From NCBI GenBank assembly GCA_020048645.1, contig JAIFMG010000103.1, positions 1-38,651 on the forward strand: DNA of 38,651 nt, read 5' to 3'. Shown here piece after piece: positions 27,255-35,815 of this stretch. Origin of the DNA: Bacteroidota bacterium (GTDB lineage Bacteria > Bacteroidota > Bacteroidia > Bacteroidales > UBA6013). Under the pieces are notes generated by a model. That model worked only from the letters and a program-made list of their open reading frames with translations, was not told the origin of the DNA and ran no database searches. A program made the position numbers and the translations under genes. Each line of letters opens with the position of its first letter. Positions within the stretch are counted from its first letter, which is position 1.

Positions 27255-28481
27255 TTGGCGGATTTCCGGAAATACTTCTCGCGCAACCAACCGGGGGGTG
27301 GGGCCATGGCTCCGCCCCCCGCTCGCTTGGGCATGGCCGTGGTGGTGCCCTGCTTCGACGAGGACGATCTCGGGCGGACATTGGCTTCGATTTGGCGCTG
27401 CGAGCCGCCGGGATGCCTTGTCGAGGCGCACCTGGTGTTCAACCAACCCGAGGCGGCGACGGCCGCCCAGCAGGCCTCCCACGAGGCTGGAATCCGGGAG
27501 GCGAGGCTCTGGGCGGAGCGCAACGCGTCGCCCGACTTCTCGCTGGCCGTGCATGACCTGGGCGCCTTGCCCCACAAGCGCGCCGGGGCAGGCTTCCCCC
27601 GCAAGCATGGCATGGACCTGGCCGCCGCCCGGCTCTGTAGGGCTGGCCGCCCTGGCGGCATCATCGCCAGCCTGGATGCCGACACCTGGGTCGAGCCCGG
27701 CTACTTCAGGGCCTTGGAGCAGGCTTTCGGGCAGGAAGGCGCGGACCTGGCCGTGCTGCACTTCGAGCACCGCCTGGAGGAGGCCCAGGGCGACCATCGC
27801 CTGGCCATGGCCAAGTATGAGCTGCACCAGCGCTGGCTGGTCCACCAGCTCGAACGGGTGGGCTTCGCCTACGCGTTCCACACCCTGGGCTCGGCCTTCG
27901 CCGTCAGGGCCGAGGCCTACGTCAGGGTGGGGGGGATGCCCCCCAAAAGCGCTGGCGAGGACTTCTACTTCATCCAGAAGCTCGCCCCCCAGGGCAAGGT
28001 GGTGCGCGTCGGCTCGACGACCGTCAGGCCCTCGCCAAGGCTTTCCGGCCGCGTGGTCTTCGGGACCGGGCCTTCCTTGCGGAAGATGGTGGAGAACCCG
28101 CCACCGGGCTACGCCACCTACGCCCCGGAGGCCTTCGACATGGCCAGGCTCTGGTTCGACGCGGCCGACGCCTTTTGGGAGGCGCCCGAGGCGGCACTGG
28201 AGCGGATGCCCGTCGCGCTGCGCGGCTTTCTCGCGGCGGACGGATTCGCCCGCGACGTGCTCAAGATCCGCGGCAATTGCGCTTCCCTTTCGTCATTTCG
28301 GAAGGCCTACACCGCGCGCTGCAACGCCTTCGCGATGCTCCGGCTGCTCAACCACCTGCATGAGGGCGTCCTGTCCCGGCCCGAGATCATGGACGCCCTG
28401 GCCGGGGCATTTCCCCAGGAGCGGCACGCCGGGCCGGTGGAATGGCTGCTCTGGTTCAGGGCGCTGCAAAGGGGATGCTGA
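27255..28481 (+). CDS. Family 2-like glycosyltransferase
   Basis: This 408-residue, GT-A-fold enzyme is predicted from TTG at 27255. The core begins MAVVVPCFDEDDL (about 27-39). A DxD-type metal/sugar-nucleotide site lies in SLDADTW (Asp141, Asp143), and the downstream GEDFYFI block (Glu235-Asp236) resembles the catalytic-base region. There are no strong membrane segments, so it is probably cytoplasmic or peripheral. The acceptor is unknown. The start is uncertain: TTG at 27255, 7 bases after the OmpH stop, gives an ADFRKYF N-terminus that precedes the GT core in some Bacteroidota homologues as I recall them. ATG at 27306 is the alternative. Coding upstream of 27255 would overlap the OmpH gene. 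Close spacing suggests co-transcription with the OmpH gene. Confidence 0.8.
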   Translation: MADFRKYFSRNQPGGGAMAPPPARLGMAVVVPCFDEDDLGRTLASIWRCEPPGCLVEAHLVFNQPEAATAAQQASHEAGIREARLWAERNASPDFSLAVHDLGALPHKRAGAGFPRKHGMDLAAARLCRAGRPGGIIASLDADTWVEPGYFRALEQAFGQEGADLAVLHFEHRLEEAQGDHRLAMAKYELHQRWLVHQLERVGFAYAFHTLGSAFAVRAEAYVRVGGMPPKSAGEDFYFIQKLAPQGKVVRVGSTTVRPSPRLSGRVVFGTGPSLRKMVENPPPGYATYAPEAFDMARLWFDAADAFWEAPEAALERMPVALRGFLAADGFARDVLKIRGNCASLSSFRKAYTARCNAFAMLRLLNHLHEGVLSRPEIMDALAGAFPQERHAGPVEWLLWFRALQRGC

Positions 28482-28563
28482 AGAACATGCCCTTTTGCCA
28501 AGATGGGAGGGAATGAATGGGAAGGTGGGCTTGTCAAACCAGCAAAACCAATTTCCCCTTATC

Positions 28564-29430
28564 ATGAAAAAGCTAATGACAGTTTTGATGATGGCGGCCT
28601 TCGCGCTGCCTTTGGCCTCTTGTGAGGATGACGCGCAGAGCCAAGAAAACATGGCGTTCCAGACCAAGGCCCTCGAACTGGCGCAGGATGAAGGCCAGAT
28701 GCTGCTCAAGATGGTCGAGGAAGAAAAGATGGCGGGCGACCTCTACCAGGCCTTGGGAGGACTTTGGCGCGCGCGCGTGTTCGCGAACATCGAGCAGGCA
28801 GAGCGCCGCCACCAAGAGCAGGTCAGGGCCCTGCTGGCTGCCGCAGGCCTGGAGGATCCTACGGCCGACGCGGCCGCGGGCGTTTTCCAGGATGCCGAAA
28901 TCCAAGCGCTTTATGACGAACTTTGGGCCAAGGGCCAGCTTTCTTACCTGGACGCGCTGGTCGTGGGCGCGACGGTCGAAGATGCCGACCTGTACGACTT
29001 GGGCGTTTTCATGGCCGAGTTGGAACCCGGGACGATTTCCGAGACCTTCGCCTGCCTGGCTTTGGGAAGCCGGAACCACATGAGGGCTTTCAGCCGCAAC
29101 CTCGAGCGCATGGACATGACCTACGTGCCCCAGTTCATCTCATCGGAGACCTACGAAGCCATTCTGGCGCAGCCCCACGAGACAGGCATCGCTGCCGGAT
29201 GCCCCTGCGAGGGCCAAGGCACCGGAAATGGCCGAGGCGGAAACGGCAACGGACAAGGTAGTGGCGACTGCGACGGCACCGGCAACGGCGGCAATGGCAA
29301 TGGCGGCGGCAATGGCAATGGCAATGGCGGCGGCGGCAATGGCAATGGCAATGGCGGCGGCGGCAATGGCAATGGCGGCGGCAATGGCGGCGGCGGCAAT
29401 GGCAATGGCGGCGGCAACTGCCGAGGCTAG
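28564..29430 (+). CDS. DUF2202 ferritin-like lipoprotein with Gly/Asn-rich tail
   Basis: This 288-residue protein has a lipoprotein signal with lipobox LASC (Cys20), so it is probably anchored in the envelope. Residues 33-205 match DUF2202: EEEKMAGDLY (52-61) and ANIEQAERRH (74-83), an ELWAKGQ..DALVVGATVED block, GSRNHMRAF (168-176), and TYVPQFIS..TYEAIL. Glu52-54, Glu80, His83 and His172 are candidate metal ligands of a four-helix ferritin-like fold. Residues 218-288 are an unstructured Gly/Asn tail with sparse Cys (213, 215, 236, 286). Members of this family often carry Gly/Asn-rich tails. The biochemical role is not established. An 82-base gap separates it from the glycosyltransferase; I found no convincing promoter or terminator there. 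Confidence 0.85.
   Translation: MKKLMTVLMMAAFALPLASCEDDAQSQENMAFQTKALELAQDEGQMLLKMVEEEKMAGDLYQALGGLWRARVFANIEQAERRHQEQVRALLAAAGLEDPTADAAAGVFQDAEIQALYDELWAKGQLSYLDALVVGATVEDADLYDLGVFMAELEPGTISETFACLALGSRNHMRAFSRNLERMDMTYVPQFISSETYEAILAQPHETGIAAGCPCEGQGTGNGRGGNGNGQGSGDCDGTGNGGNGNGGGNGNGNGGGGNGNGNGGGGNGNGGGNGGGGNGNGGGNCRG
29215..29425 (+). repeat. In-frame GGCAAT/GGCGGC tandem repeat encoding Gly/Asn tail
   Basis: The 3' end of the DUF2202 gene is built from GGC codons alternating with AAT/AAC, in units such as GGCAATGGCAAT and GGCGGC, densest at 29282-29416. All units are multiples of three, so copy-number change would lengthen or shorten the tail without a frameshift. Simple repeats like this are slippage-prone. 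Confidence 0.9.
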
Positions 29431-29436
29431 GCCGGC

Positions 29437-29772
29437 TTAGGGCGCCTCCTCCTCCTCCTCCTCGGGGCGGCTGAGCACCACGAAGATCTCCTCGCCCTGG
29501 CGTTTCATGAAATACTGCTCTCGGGCCAGCCTTTCGAGGTGGCTCCTGTCGGACCGCAGTGCCTCCAGGCGCTGGCGGTCCGTTTCTATTTTCTGCTCAA
29601 GGTACATTTTGTCGGCCTTGAGCTGTTCGATGTCCCTGGACAACCGCCAACGATCCAGGAGGTTGTGCTGGTCAAAGACAAGCAGCCAGATGAAGAAGCT
29701 CAGCGGGAGGAACACGTACTTGTTGCTCAGGAGCCTCAGCCATTTGACTTTCCGTAGCTTTTCGAGGCGCAT
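29437..29772 (-). CDS. FtsB/DivIC-like septum formation initiator protein
   Basis: This 111-residue bitopic membrane protein has a basic N-terminus (residues 1-19), one transmembrane helix (about 18-34), a coiled coil (43-80), and the LERLAREQYFMKRQGEEIFVV segment (79-99) typical of DivIC/FtsB. It ends in a run of six Glu encoded by a CTC repeat. Homologues join FtsL and FtsQ/DivIB in the divisome. The start chosen is the ATG at 29772, because upstream in-frame sequence runs into the terminator hairpin of the preceding gene. The gene lies convergent to the DUF2202 gene, with only 6 bases between their stop codons. Confidence 0.83.
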   Translation of the reverse strand: MRLEKLRKVKWLRLLSNKYVFLPLSFFIWLLVFDQHNLLDRWRLSRDIEQLKADKMYLEQKIETDRQRLEALRSDRSHLERLAREQYFMKRQGEEIFVVLSRPEEEEEEAP

Positions 29773-29802
29773 GGGGATGTTGGCTAGAAGTTTGACATTC
29801 AA

Positions 29803-29842
29803 TGGAAAAGGCAGCGCCTGGCCATGGCCGGGCGCTGCCTTT
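29803..29842 (-). terminator. Rho-independent terminator after the P5C dehydrogenase gene
   Basis: A perfect 12-bp inverted repeat (29831-29842 with 29807-29818) with a 12-base loop. On the minus strand it is followed by TTTTCC. It lies 18 bases past the dehydrogenase stop codon and upstream of the ftsB-like start. Confidence 0.8.
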
Positions 29843-29859
29843 GGGAGTCGGGGCACGGC

Positions 29860-31482
<1,623 letters not shown>

Positions 31483-31520
31483 GGCTGTGTTGTTTTGAGG
31501 GGGATTGTTGTTCGAACTCC

Positions 31521-31532
31521 CCCGCGAATATA
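31521..31532 (-). promoter_or_regulatory. Possible -7 element of the P5C dehydrogenase gene
   Basis: The minus strand reads TATATTCGCGGG from 31532, matching TAnnTTTG with one change and the CGCGG extension seen at other gene starts here. I found no TTTG at the expected spacing upstream. The predicted leader is about 35-40 bases and includes a possible hairpin (GGGGG at 31499-31503 with CCCCC at 31519-31523). Confidence 0.35.
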
Positions 31533-31564
31533 GGAAATCGACGCGACTACGGCCCTGGCCGCCT

Positions 31565-32089
31565 TCAGCGCAGGAGCCTTTGCAGGAAGTGGACGTCCTC
31601 CCAGCCGGTCTCGCCCTGGAGCCAGGCGCGCCGGATGCCTGTGCGCACGAAGCCCGCGGCCTCGAACAGCCGCAGGCTGGCCTGGTTGCTGGCCGCGATG
31701 TCGCAGTAGAGCTGCTTGAGCAGCAGGGTCGAGCGGCTGTACTCGGCCACCAGCTCGACCGAAGCCTGGGCCAGGCCCTTGCGGCGGTCGCGGGGCTCGG
31801 CCACCAGGATGCCGATCCCCGCCCGGAGGTTGCGCGGGTCGAAGTCGAACAGCTCGACCGTGCCGACCTCCCTGCCCGTCTCCTGCTCGACGACCATCAG
31901 GCGCATCTGCTGGTCGCGGTAGAGGTCGGTGGTCTGCCCGCTCAGGAAGTTCGACAGGGACATCCGCGAGAAGGGGCTGAGCAAGTTGCTGACCTTCGCG
32001 ATCTCCTCTCGGTTTTCCCAGTCGTAAAGCAGGTCTAGGTCCTCGGGTTCGAGCGCCCTGAGGCGGACCTTGTGGTTGGATAGTCGCAT
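31565..32089 (-). CDS. GNAT-family N-acetyltransferase (RimJ/RimL-like)
   Basis: This 174-residue single-domain acetyltransferase belongs to the type that begins VRLRALEPEDLDLLYDWEN (8-26). The central beta strand pair VGTVELFDFDP (75-85) and AGIGILVAEP (90-99) leads into the acetyl-CoA loop RDRRKGLA (100-107). The C-terminal CDIAASNQASLRLFEAAGF segment (129-147) is the conserved Asn-containing region. The family acetylates amino groups of proteins, polyamines or antibiotics; the substrate here cannot be told. The gene sits upstream of the P5C dehydrogenase on the same strand, but nothing in the sequence ties it to proline metabolism. Confidence 0.85.
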   Translation of the reverse strand: MRLSNHKVRLRALEPEDLDLLYDWENREEIAKVSNLLSPFSRMSLSNFLSGQTTDLYRDQQMRLMVVEQETGREVGTVELFDFDPRNLRAGIGILVAEPRDRRKGLAQASVELVAEYSRSTLLLKQLYCDIAASNQASLRLFEAAGFVRTGIRRAWLQGETGWEDVHFLQRLLR

Positions 32090-32104
32090 TGGGGTTGGGT
32101 GTTT

Positions 32105-32141
32105 CGCGAAACTAGGACTTTAGGCGGGATGGGCAGACAAA
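32105..32141 (-). promoter_or_regulatory. Probable promoter of the GNAT gene
   Basis: The minus strand reads TAGTTTCGCG from 32114, a Bacteroidota-type -7 element. TTTG at 32141-32138 lies 23 bases upstream, slightly long for the usual spacing, and forms part of the T-run of the PorE-like gene's terminator. The predicted leader is about 15 bases. Confidence 0.4.
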
Positions 32142-32172
32142 AAACGGCTGGTGGAAAATCCACCAGCCGTTT
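32136..32172 (-). terminator. Rho-independent terminator after the PorE-like gene
   Basis: A perfect 14-bp stem (32159-32172 with 32142-32155) closes a 3-base loop. On the minus strand a run of six T follows. It begins 24 bases past the stop codon. This is the strongest terminator in the window. Confidence 0.92.
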
Positions 32173-32196
32173 GGAAAAGGACGGACCCGAGGGGGA

Positions 32197-34311
32197 TCAC
32201 TTGTTGCTCACCTTGAACTGCGCGGGAATCTCGACTTGCTTGATGGAGATGCTGGTTCCGGAGGCCTCGATGATCTTGAACTCGACGCGGCGGTTGAAGC
32301 GCATGGATTCTTCGCGGAAAGAGCCGTCGGCGTTGCGGTTGATGGCGATGGGGTCGTCGAAGCCGTGGGCCTGGATGACGATGTTCGCTTCCTTCACGCC
32401 TTTCTGCACCAGGTAGCTCTTGACGAAGTTGGCGCGCCTCCTGGAAAGGCCAAGGTTGTAAGAGCGCGATCCTTTTTCGCAGGCGTAGCCGTTGATCTCG
32501 ATCTTGGTGCCAGGGTAGCTTTTCAGGAACTCGGCGAAACGGTCCAGGTTGTCGTAGAAGCTTTGCTCGGTGAACTTGTCATAGACATCCAGGGGGAACA
32601 TCACGTTGGCGACCGAGAAGACGTTGGGGGAGGTGGCCGTGCAGAGCTCGACCTCGTTCATCTGCTTGCTGCCCAGGCTGTTGATGTAGGCGTCTTCGCG
32701 GTTGACCGTCAGGCTGTCGCTCATGGTGACATAGCCAGCGGCGGCGAACTCGATGGAATAGCTGTTGTTGGGGGGGAGCAGCAGCACGTAGCTGTTGTCG
32801 TCGGCGCGGGTCTTGTAAACCCCGACGATTTCCTCGGTCTCAGAGTTCTTGACCGTGATGCGGACCTTGTCTGTCGAAGAGCCATCGCACATGTTGATGA
32901 CGCCCTTGAAGGCGGCCAGGTTCATCGCGTTGTCATCCGAGAAGGTGATCTCCAGGATGTCCATGCGGCCTTGGTTGCCTTCTATCTCGCGGGAGGAGGC
33001 GTAGTAGGAACGCTGGCCGCCGGCGCTGGTAACGTAGAAGACGTCGTCGGAGGTGGTGTTGATGGGGTAGCCGATGTTCTCGGGGGCGTCGAAGGAGCCG
33101 TCATCCTTGACGGCGGCCTTGAAGATGTCGAAGCCGCCCATGGTGTTGTGCCCCTTGGAGCAGAAGTAGAGGTTGCCCTCGGCGTCCACGAAGGGACTTT
33201 CTTCGTCGTAATCGGTGTTGACCGCGTCGGAGAGCGGCTCGGGGTCGCCCCAGGAGCCGTCGGGCAGGCGCTTGACCTTGTAGATGTCGGAGCCGCGGTT
33301 GACGCCGCCAATCCAGATGCCCAGGATGCGGCGGGCGCCGAACTTGCGGTTGGTGGTGAAATAAAGCGTGCTGCCATCGACCGAAATGGCCGCGTGGGTC
33401 TCGCGGAACTTGGTGTTGATGCCTTTGGGGAGCGGTTCTGGCTGCGACAGGCCATCGGCGGTGGCGTTGCTGACGAAGATGTCGCTGGAGAAGTGGCCGC
33501 CTTCCTCGCGGTAGAGGTAGAGCTGCGAGCCATCGGGGGTCATGGAGATCGTGGCCATGTTGCCATCCGAGGCCAGGCCGCTGACCTCGGTGGCAGGCTG
33601 CCACTCGCCTGCCTCGCTCTTGCGGGCTTGGAAAACCCGCTCGTTGAACTGCCCGTTTTCGTTCGAGACGGCGCCATCAGAGCGTTTGGTGGTGAAGTAC
33701 ATCATCGACTCGTCGGCGGTCAGGACGGGGCTGTGCTCGGTGAAGGGGCTGTTGATGTTGGGGCCAAGGTTGACGATGGTCATCGAAACCTCTTCCTTGG
33801 TCAGCGCGATGCCGTTCTGGCATTCTTCAATCGACCTCTCGATCAGGGCGATGAACTCGGTCTCCTTGGGGTCAACATCCGGCAGCAGGTCCTCGAAGAC
33901 CTCTTGGGCTTCCTTGAACTTGTAGTTGATGTGGAAGGCCTTTCCATAGAAATATCGGGCCTCGGTGGGCACGCCGGTCAGAACGACCGGTTTTCCCAGG
34001 AGGTTGGCGAAGCGCTGGTCATCGGTGCTCGCGCTGCCATTCTCCACGGCCTTTTGCAGGTACTGGGTGGCCTCGTTCTTCTGGGTCGAGGTGTTCAGGT
34101 AGCAATAGCCGAGGTAGAAGTTCAGGACGGGGTCCTCGGGGTAGTCAACGATGAGCGCTTCGTATATCTCGATGGCGGCTTCGTAGTTCATCTTGTCAAG
34201 GAACTCCTCGGCGGCAAGCATCTGGTCTGGGTCAGGCCCTCCCGTCTGCGATGTTGCCATGCTCGTGCCCACGAAGAGACAGAAGGCTAACAAAAGGGTA
34301 ATACTTCTCAT
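32197..34311 (-). CDS. PorE-like T9SS protein: TPR, beta-propeller, CRD-like and OmpA domains
   Basis: This 704-residue protein has a signal peptide (about 1-21) without a lipobox Cys. The order of domains is TPR repeats (about 30-165), then five PD40/WD-like propeller blades (about 185-455; motifs SPVLTADESMMYF, ISMTPDGSQLYL, ISVDGSTLYF, PFVDAEGNLYF, DVFYVTSAGG). A carboxypeptidase-regulatory-like beta domain (about 465-560) and an OmpA C-terminal peptidoglycan-binding domain (about 575-690) follow. This architecture is that of PorE, which helps anchor the T9SS to the cell wall. PorE of Porphyromonas is described as a lipoprotein, whereas this one appears soluble. In the OmpA domain the usual peptidoglycan-contacting Asp is Cys611, while the paired Arg626 is kept. 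Orthology to PorE is inferred from architecture; other paralogues share it. Confidence 0.82.
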   Translation of the reverse strand: MRSITLLLAFCLFVGTSMATSQTGGPDPDQMLAAEEFLDKMNYEAAIEIYEALIVDYPEDPVLNFYLGYCYLNTSTQKNEATQYLQKAVENGSASTDDQRFANLLGKPVVLTGVPTEARYFYGKAFHINYKFKEAQEVFEDLLPDVDPKETEFIALIERSIEECQNGIALTKEEVSMTIVNLGPNINSPFTEHSPVLTADESMMYFTTKRSDGAVSNENGQFNERVFQARKSEAGEWQPATEVSGLASDGNMATISMTPDGSQLYLYREEGGHFSSDIFVSNATADGLSQPEPLPKGINTKFRETHAAISVDGSTLYFTTNRKFGARRILGIWIGGVNRGSDIYKVKRLPDGSWGDPEPLSDAVNTDYDEESPFVDAEGNLYFCSKGHNTMGGFDIFKAAVKDDGSFDAPENIGYPINTTSDDVFYVTSAGGQRSYYASSREIEGNQGRMDILEITFSDDNAMNLAAFKGVINMCDGSSTDKVRITVKNSETEEIVGVYKTRADDNSYVLLLPPNNSYSIEFAAAGYVTMSDSLTVNREDAYINSLGSKQMNEVELCTATSPNVFSVANVMFPLDVYDKFTEQSFYDNLDRFAEFLKSYPGTKIEINGYACEKGSRSYNLGLSRRRANFVKSYLVQKGVKEANIVIQAHGFDDPIAINRNADGSFREESMRFNRRVEFKIIEASGTSISIKQVEIPAQFKVSNK

Positions 34312-34371
34312 GATGGATTTCGTTTGGGTTAAAGGGGTTGGCGACTAGAGGCTTCACTTCCGTTCTGAGAG

Positions 34372-34403
34372 CAAAAGTAAAACATTCAAGTCGCAAACCC
34401 AAA
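34372..34403 (-). promoter_or_regulatory. Promoter of the PorE-like gene
   Basis: On the minus strand TTTG (34403-34400), 20 bases, then TACTTTTG (34379-34372). This is an exact match to the Bacteroidota consensus TTTG-N19-21-TAnnTTTG. The leader to the ATG at 34311 is roughly 55 bases. Confidence 0.75.
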
Positions 34404-34414
34404 ATCGTATGTTA

Positions 34415-34441
34415 AAAATGTGCTATGGCAGGCGCTGCCAT
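34415..34441 (-). terminator. Possible weak terminator after the E2 gene
   Basis: A 7-bp inverted repeat (34435-34441 with 34425-34431) with a 3-base loop overlaps the first base pair of the stop codon. On the minus strand TTTTT follows after a six-base gap. The stem is short and the T-run is displaced, so read-through into the PorE-like gene is possible. Confidence 0.4.
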
Positions 34442-35802
34442 TAAATCTTTTGGTTGGGATCGAAGGCCTCGAGGTAGTCGGCCACCCGCTTGAGGTAGGA
34501 ACCTCCCAGCATTCCGTCAACGATGCGGTGGTCGTAGGACAGGCACATGACCATCATTTGGCGCACCGCCACGACGTCGCCGTAGGGCGTTTCCACCACG
34601 GCGGGTTTTTTCTTGATGATGCCCACCGAAAGGATGGCCACCTCGGGCTGGTTGATGATGGGAACGCCCGTAAGGTTGCCGAAGGAGCCCATGTTGGTGA
34701 TGGTTATCGTGCCGCCGCTGATCTCTTCCAGCTTCAGCTTGCCGGCCCGCGCGCGCTGGGCCAGGTCGTTCACGGACTTGGCCAGGCCCACCAGGTTCTT
34801 CTCGTCGGCCTGCTTGATGACGGGGACGATCAGGTTGCCGTCGGGCGTGGCGGCGGCCATGCCGATGTTCACGTCCTTCTTGATGACGATGGTCTCACCA
34901 TCCACCGAGACGTTCACCATGGGGAAGTCGCGGGCGGCCTTGGCCATGGCCTCGATGAAGAAGGGCATGAAGGTGATCTTCGTGCCGTATTTCTTTTCGA
35001 AGGAGGCCTTGTTCTTCTCGCGCCACTCGACGATGGGAGTCATGTCAACCTCGACGAAGCCGGCCACGTGGGGCGAGACGCGCTTCGACTCGACCATGTT
35101 CTTCGCGATCAGCTTGCGCATGCGGTCCATCTCGACCAGCTCGTAGTTGCTTCCGTAGGCCACCTTGGGCTTGCTGGGCTCGGCGCTCTCGGCGGCCTGC
35201 GGCTGCGGGGCCGGCTTCTGGGCCTGGGGCGCCTGGGGTTGCGCGGGCGCGGCGGTCTTCGCGGCCGAGCGGCTGGACAGGTAGGCCAGGAGGTCCTCCT
35301 TGGTCAGTCGGCCTTCCTTGCCGGTTCCCGCGATGCGGTCCAGCTCGTCGGGGCCGATGCCCTCGGTCTTGGCGATGCTGCGCACCAGCGGCGAGAGGAA
35401 GCGCCCGCTCGGCGAGGTCCTGGGGAAGTCGTTCGCGGCCTCGGTCTCCACGACCAGGCCTTCGCTGGTCTTGGTGACCACTTCCACGACCTGCTCGGCC
35501 TCGTCGGGCTGGCTGGCGCTGGGGGTCTGGGCGGGCTTGGCTTCCTCCTCCTGGTCGGGGCCTTCGGTCTTGATGATGGCTATCACTTGGCCCACGGGCA
35601 CCAGGTCGCCTTCCTTGGCGCGGAGTTCGACGATCTGGCCGGGGTAGGGGGAGGGAATTTCGGAATCGACCTTGTCGGTGGCCACTTCGGCGATTGTCTG
35701 GTCTTCCTCCACGGTGTCGCCTACTTGTTTGACCCACTTGGTCAAGGTGGCGTCGATAACGCCTTCGCCCAACACGGGCAGCAGGATCTCAATCTTTCCC
35801 AT
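34441..35802 (-). CDS. 2-oxoacid dehydrogenase complex E2 (dihydrolipoyl acyltransferase)
   Basis: This 453-residue E2 subunit transfers the acyl group from the E1-bound intermediate to CoA through a swinging lipoyl arm. Residues 1-78 are one lipoyl domain with the lipoylated Lys44 in ATDKVD. Residues 134-172 are the peripheral-subunit-binding domain (FLSPLVRSIA..GKEGRLTKEDL). An Ala/Pro/Gln-rich hinge spans 181-212, and the catalytic domain (218-453) carries the SYDHRIVDG active site (His425, Asp429). One lipoyl domain, one binding domain and overall length fit either a branched-chain or a pyruvate/2-oxoglutarate E2; substrate cannot be assigned, and no E1 or E3 gene is nearby. It is the last gene of a probable recR operon, 13 bases after the glycosyltransferase. 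Confidence 0.93.
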   Translation of the reverse strand: MGKIEILLPVLGEGVIDATLTKWVKQVGDTVEEDQTIAEVATDKVDSEIPSPYPGQIVELRAKEGDLVPVGQVIAIIKTEGPDQEEEAKPAQTPSASQPDEAEQVVEVVTKTSEGLVVETEAANDFPRTSPSGRFLSPLVRSIAKTEGIGPDELDRIAGTGKEGRLTKEDLLAYLSSRSAAKTAAPAQPQAPQAQKPAPQPQAAESAEPSKPKVAYGSNYELVEMDRMRKLIAKNMVESKRVSPHVAGFVEVDMTPIVEWREKNKASFEKKYGTKITFMPFFIEAMAKAARDFPMVNVSVDGETIVIKKDVNIGMAAATPDGNLIVPVIKQADEKNLVGLAKSVNDLAQRARAGKLKLEEISGGTITITNMGSFGNLTGVPIINQPEVAILSVGIIKKKPAVVETPYGDVVAVRQMMVMCLSYDHRIVDGMLGGSYLKRVADYLEAFDPNQKI

Positions 35803-35815
35803 TGTATCTGTTCTG

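Noticed and set aside
27298-28563. Upstream extension of the DUF2202 gene over the glycosyltransferase
   Set aside because: The extension is Arg/Pro/Ser/Trp-rich shadow sequence in another frame of the glycosyltransferase gene. The lipoprotein signal peptide starts at the ATG at 28564.
29772-29856. Longer N-terminus for the FtsB-like protein
   Set aside because: The extension would translate the terminator hairpin of the P5C dehydrogenase gene; the ATG at 29772 gives the usual length for the family.
31499-31523. GGGGG...CCCCC hairpin ahead of the P5C dehydrogenase gene as a terminator or riboswitch
   Set aside because: There is only a 5-bp stem with a 15-base loop and no T-run; it could be chance in GC-rich DNA, so it is noted only in the promoter entry.
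32236-34290. 684-residue plus-strand ORF opposite the PorE-like gene
   Set aside because: It is an antisense shadow, rich in Val, Gly, Asp and His with no domain. The minus frame has a signal peptide, TPR, propeller and OmpA domains and a perfect promoter.
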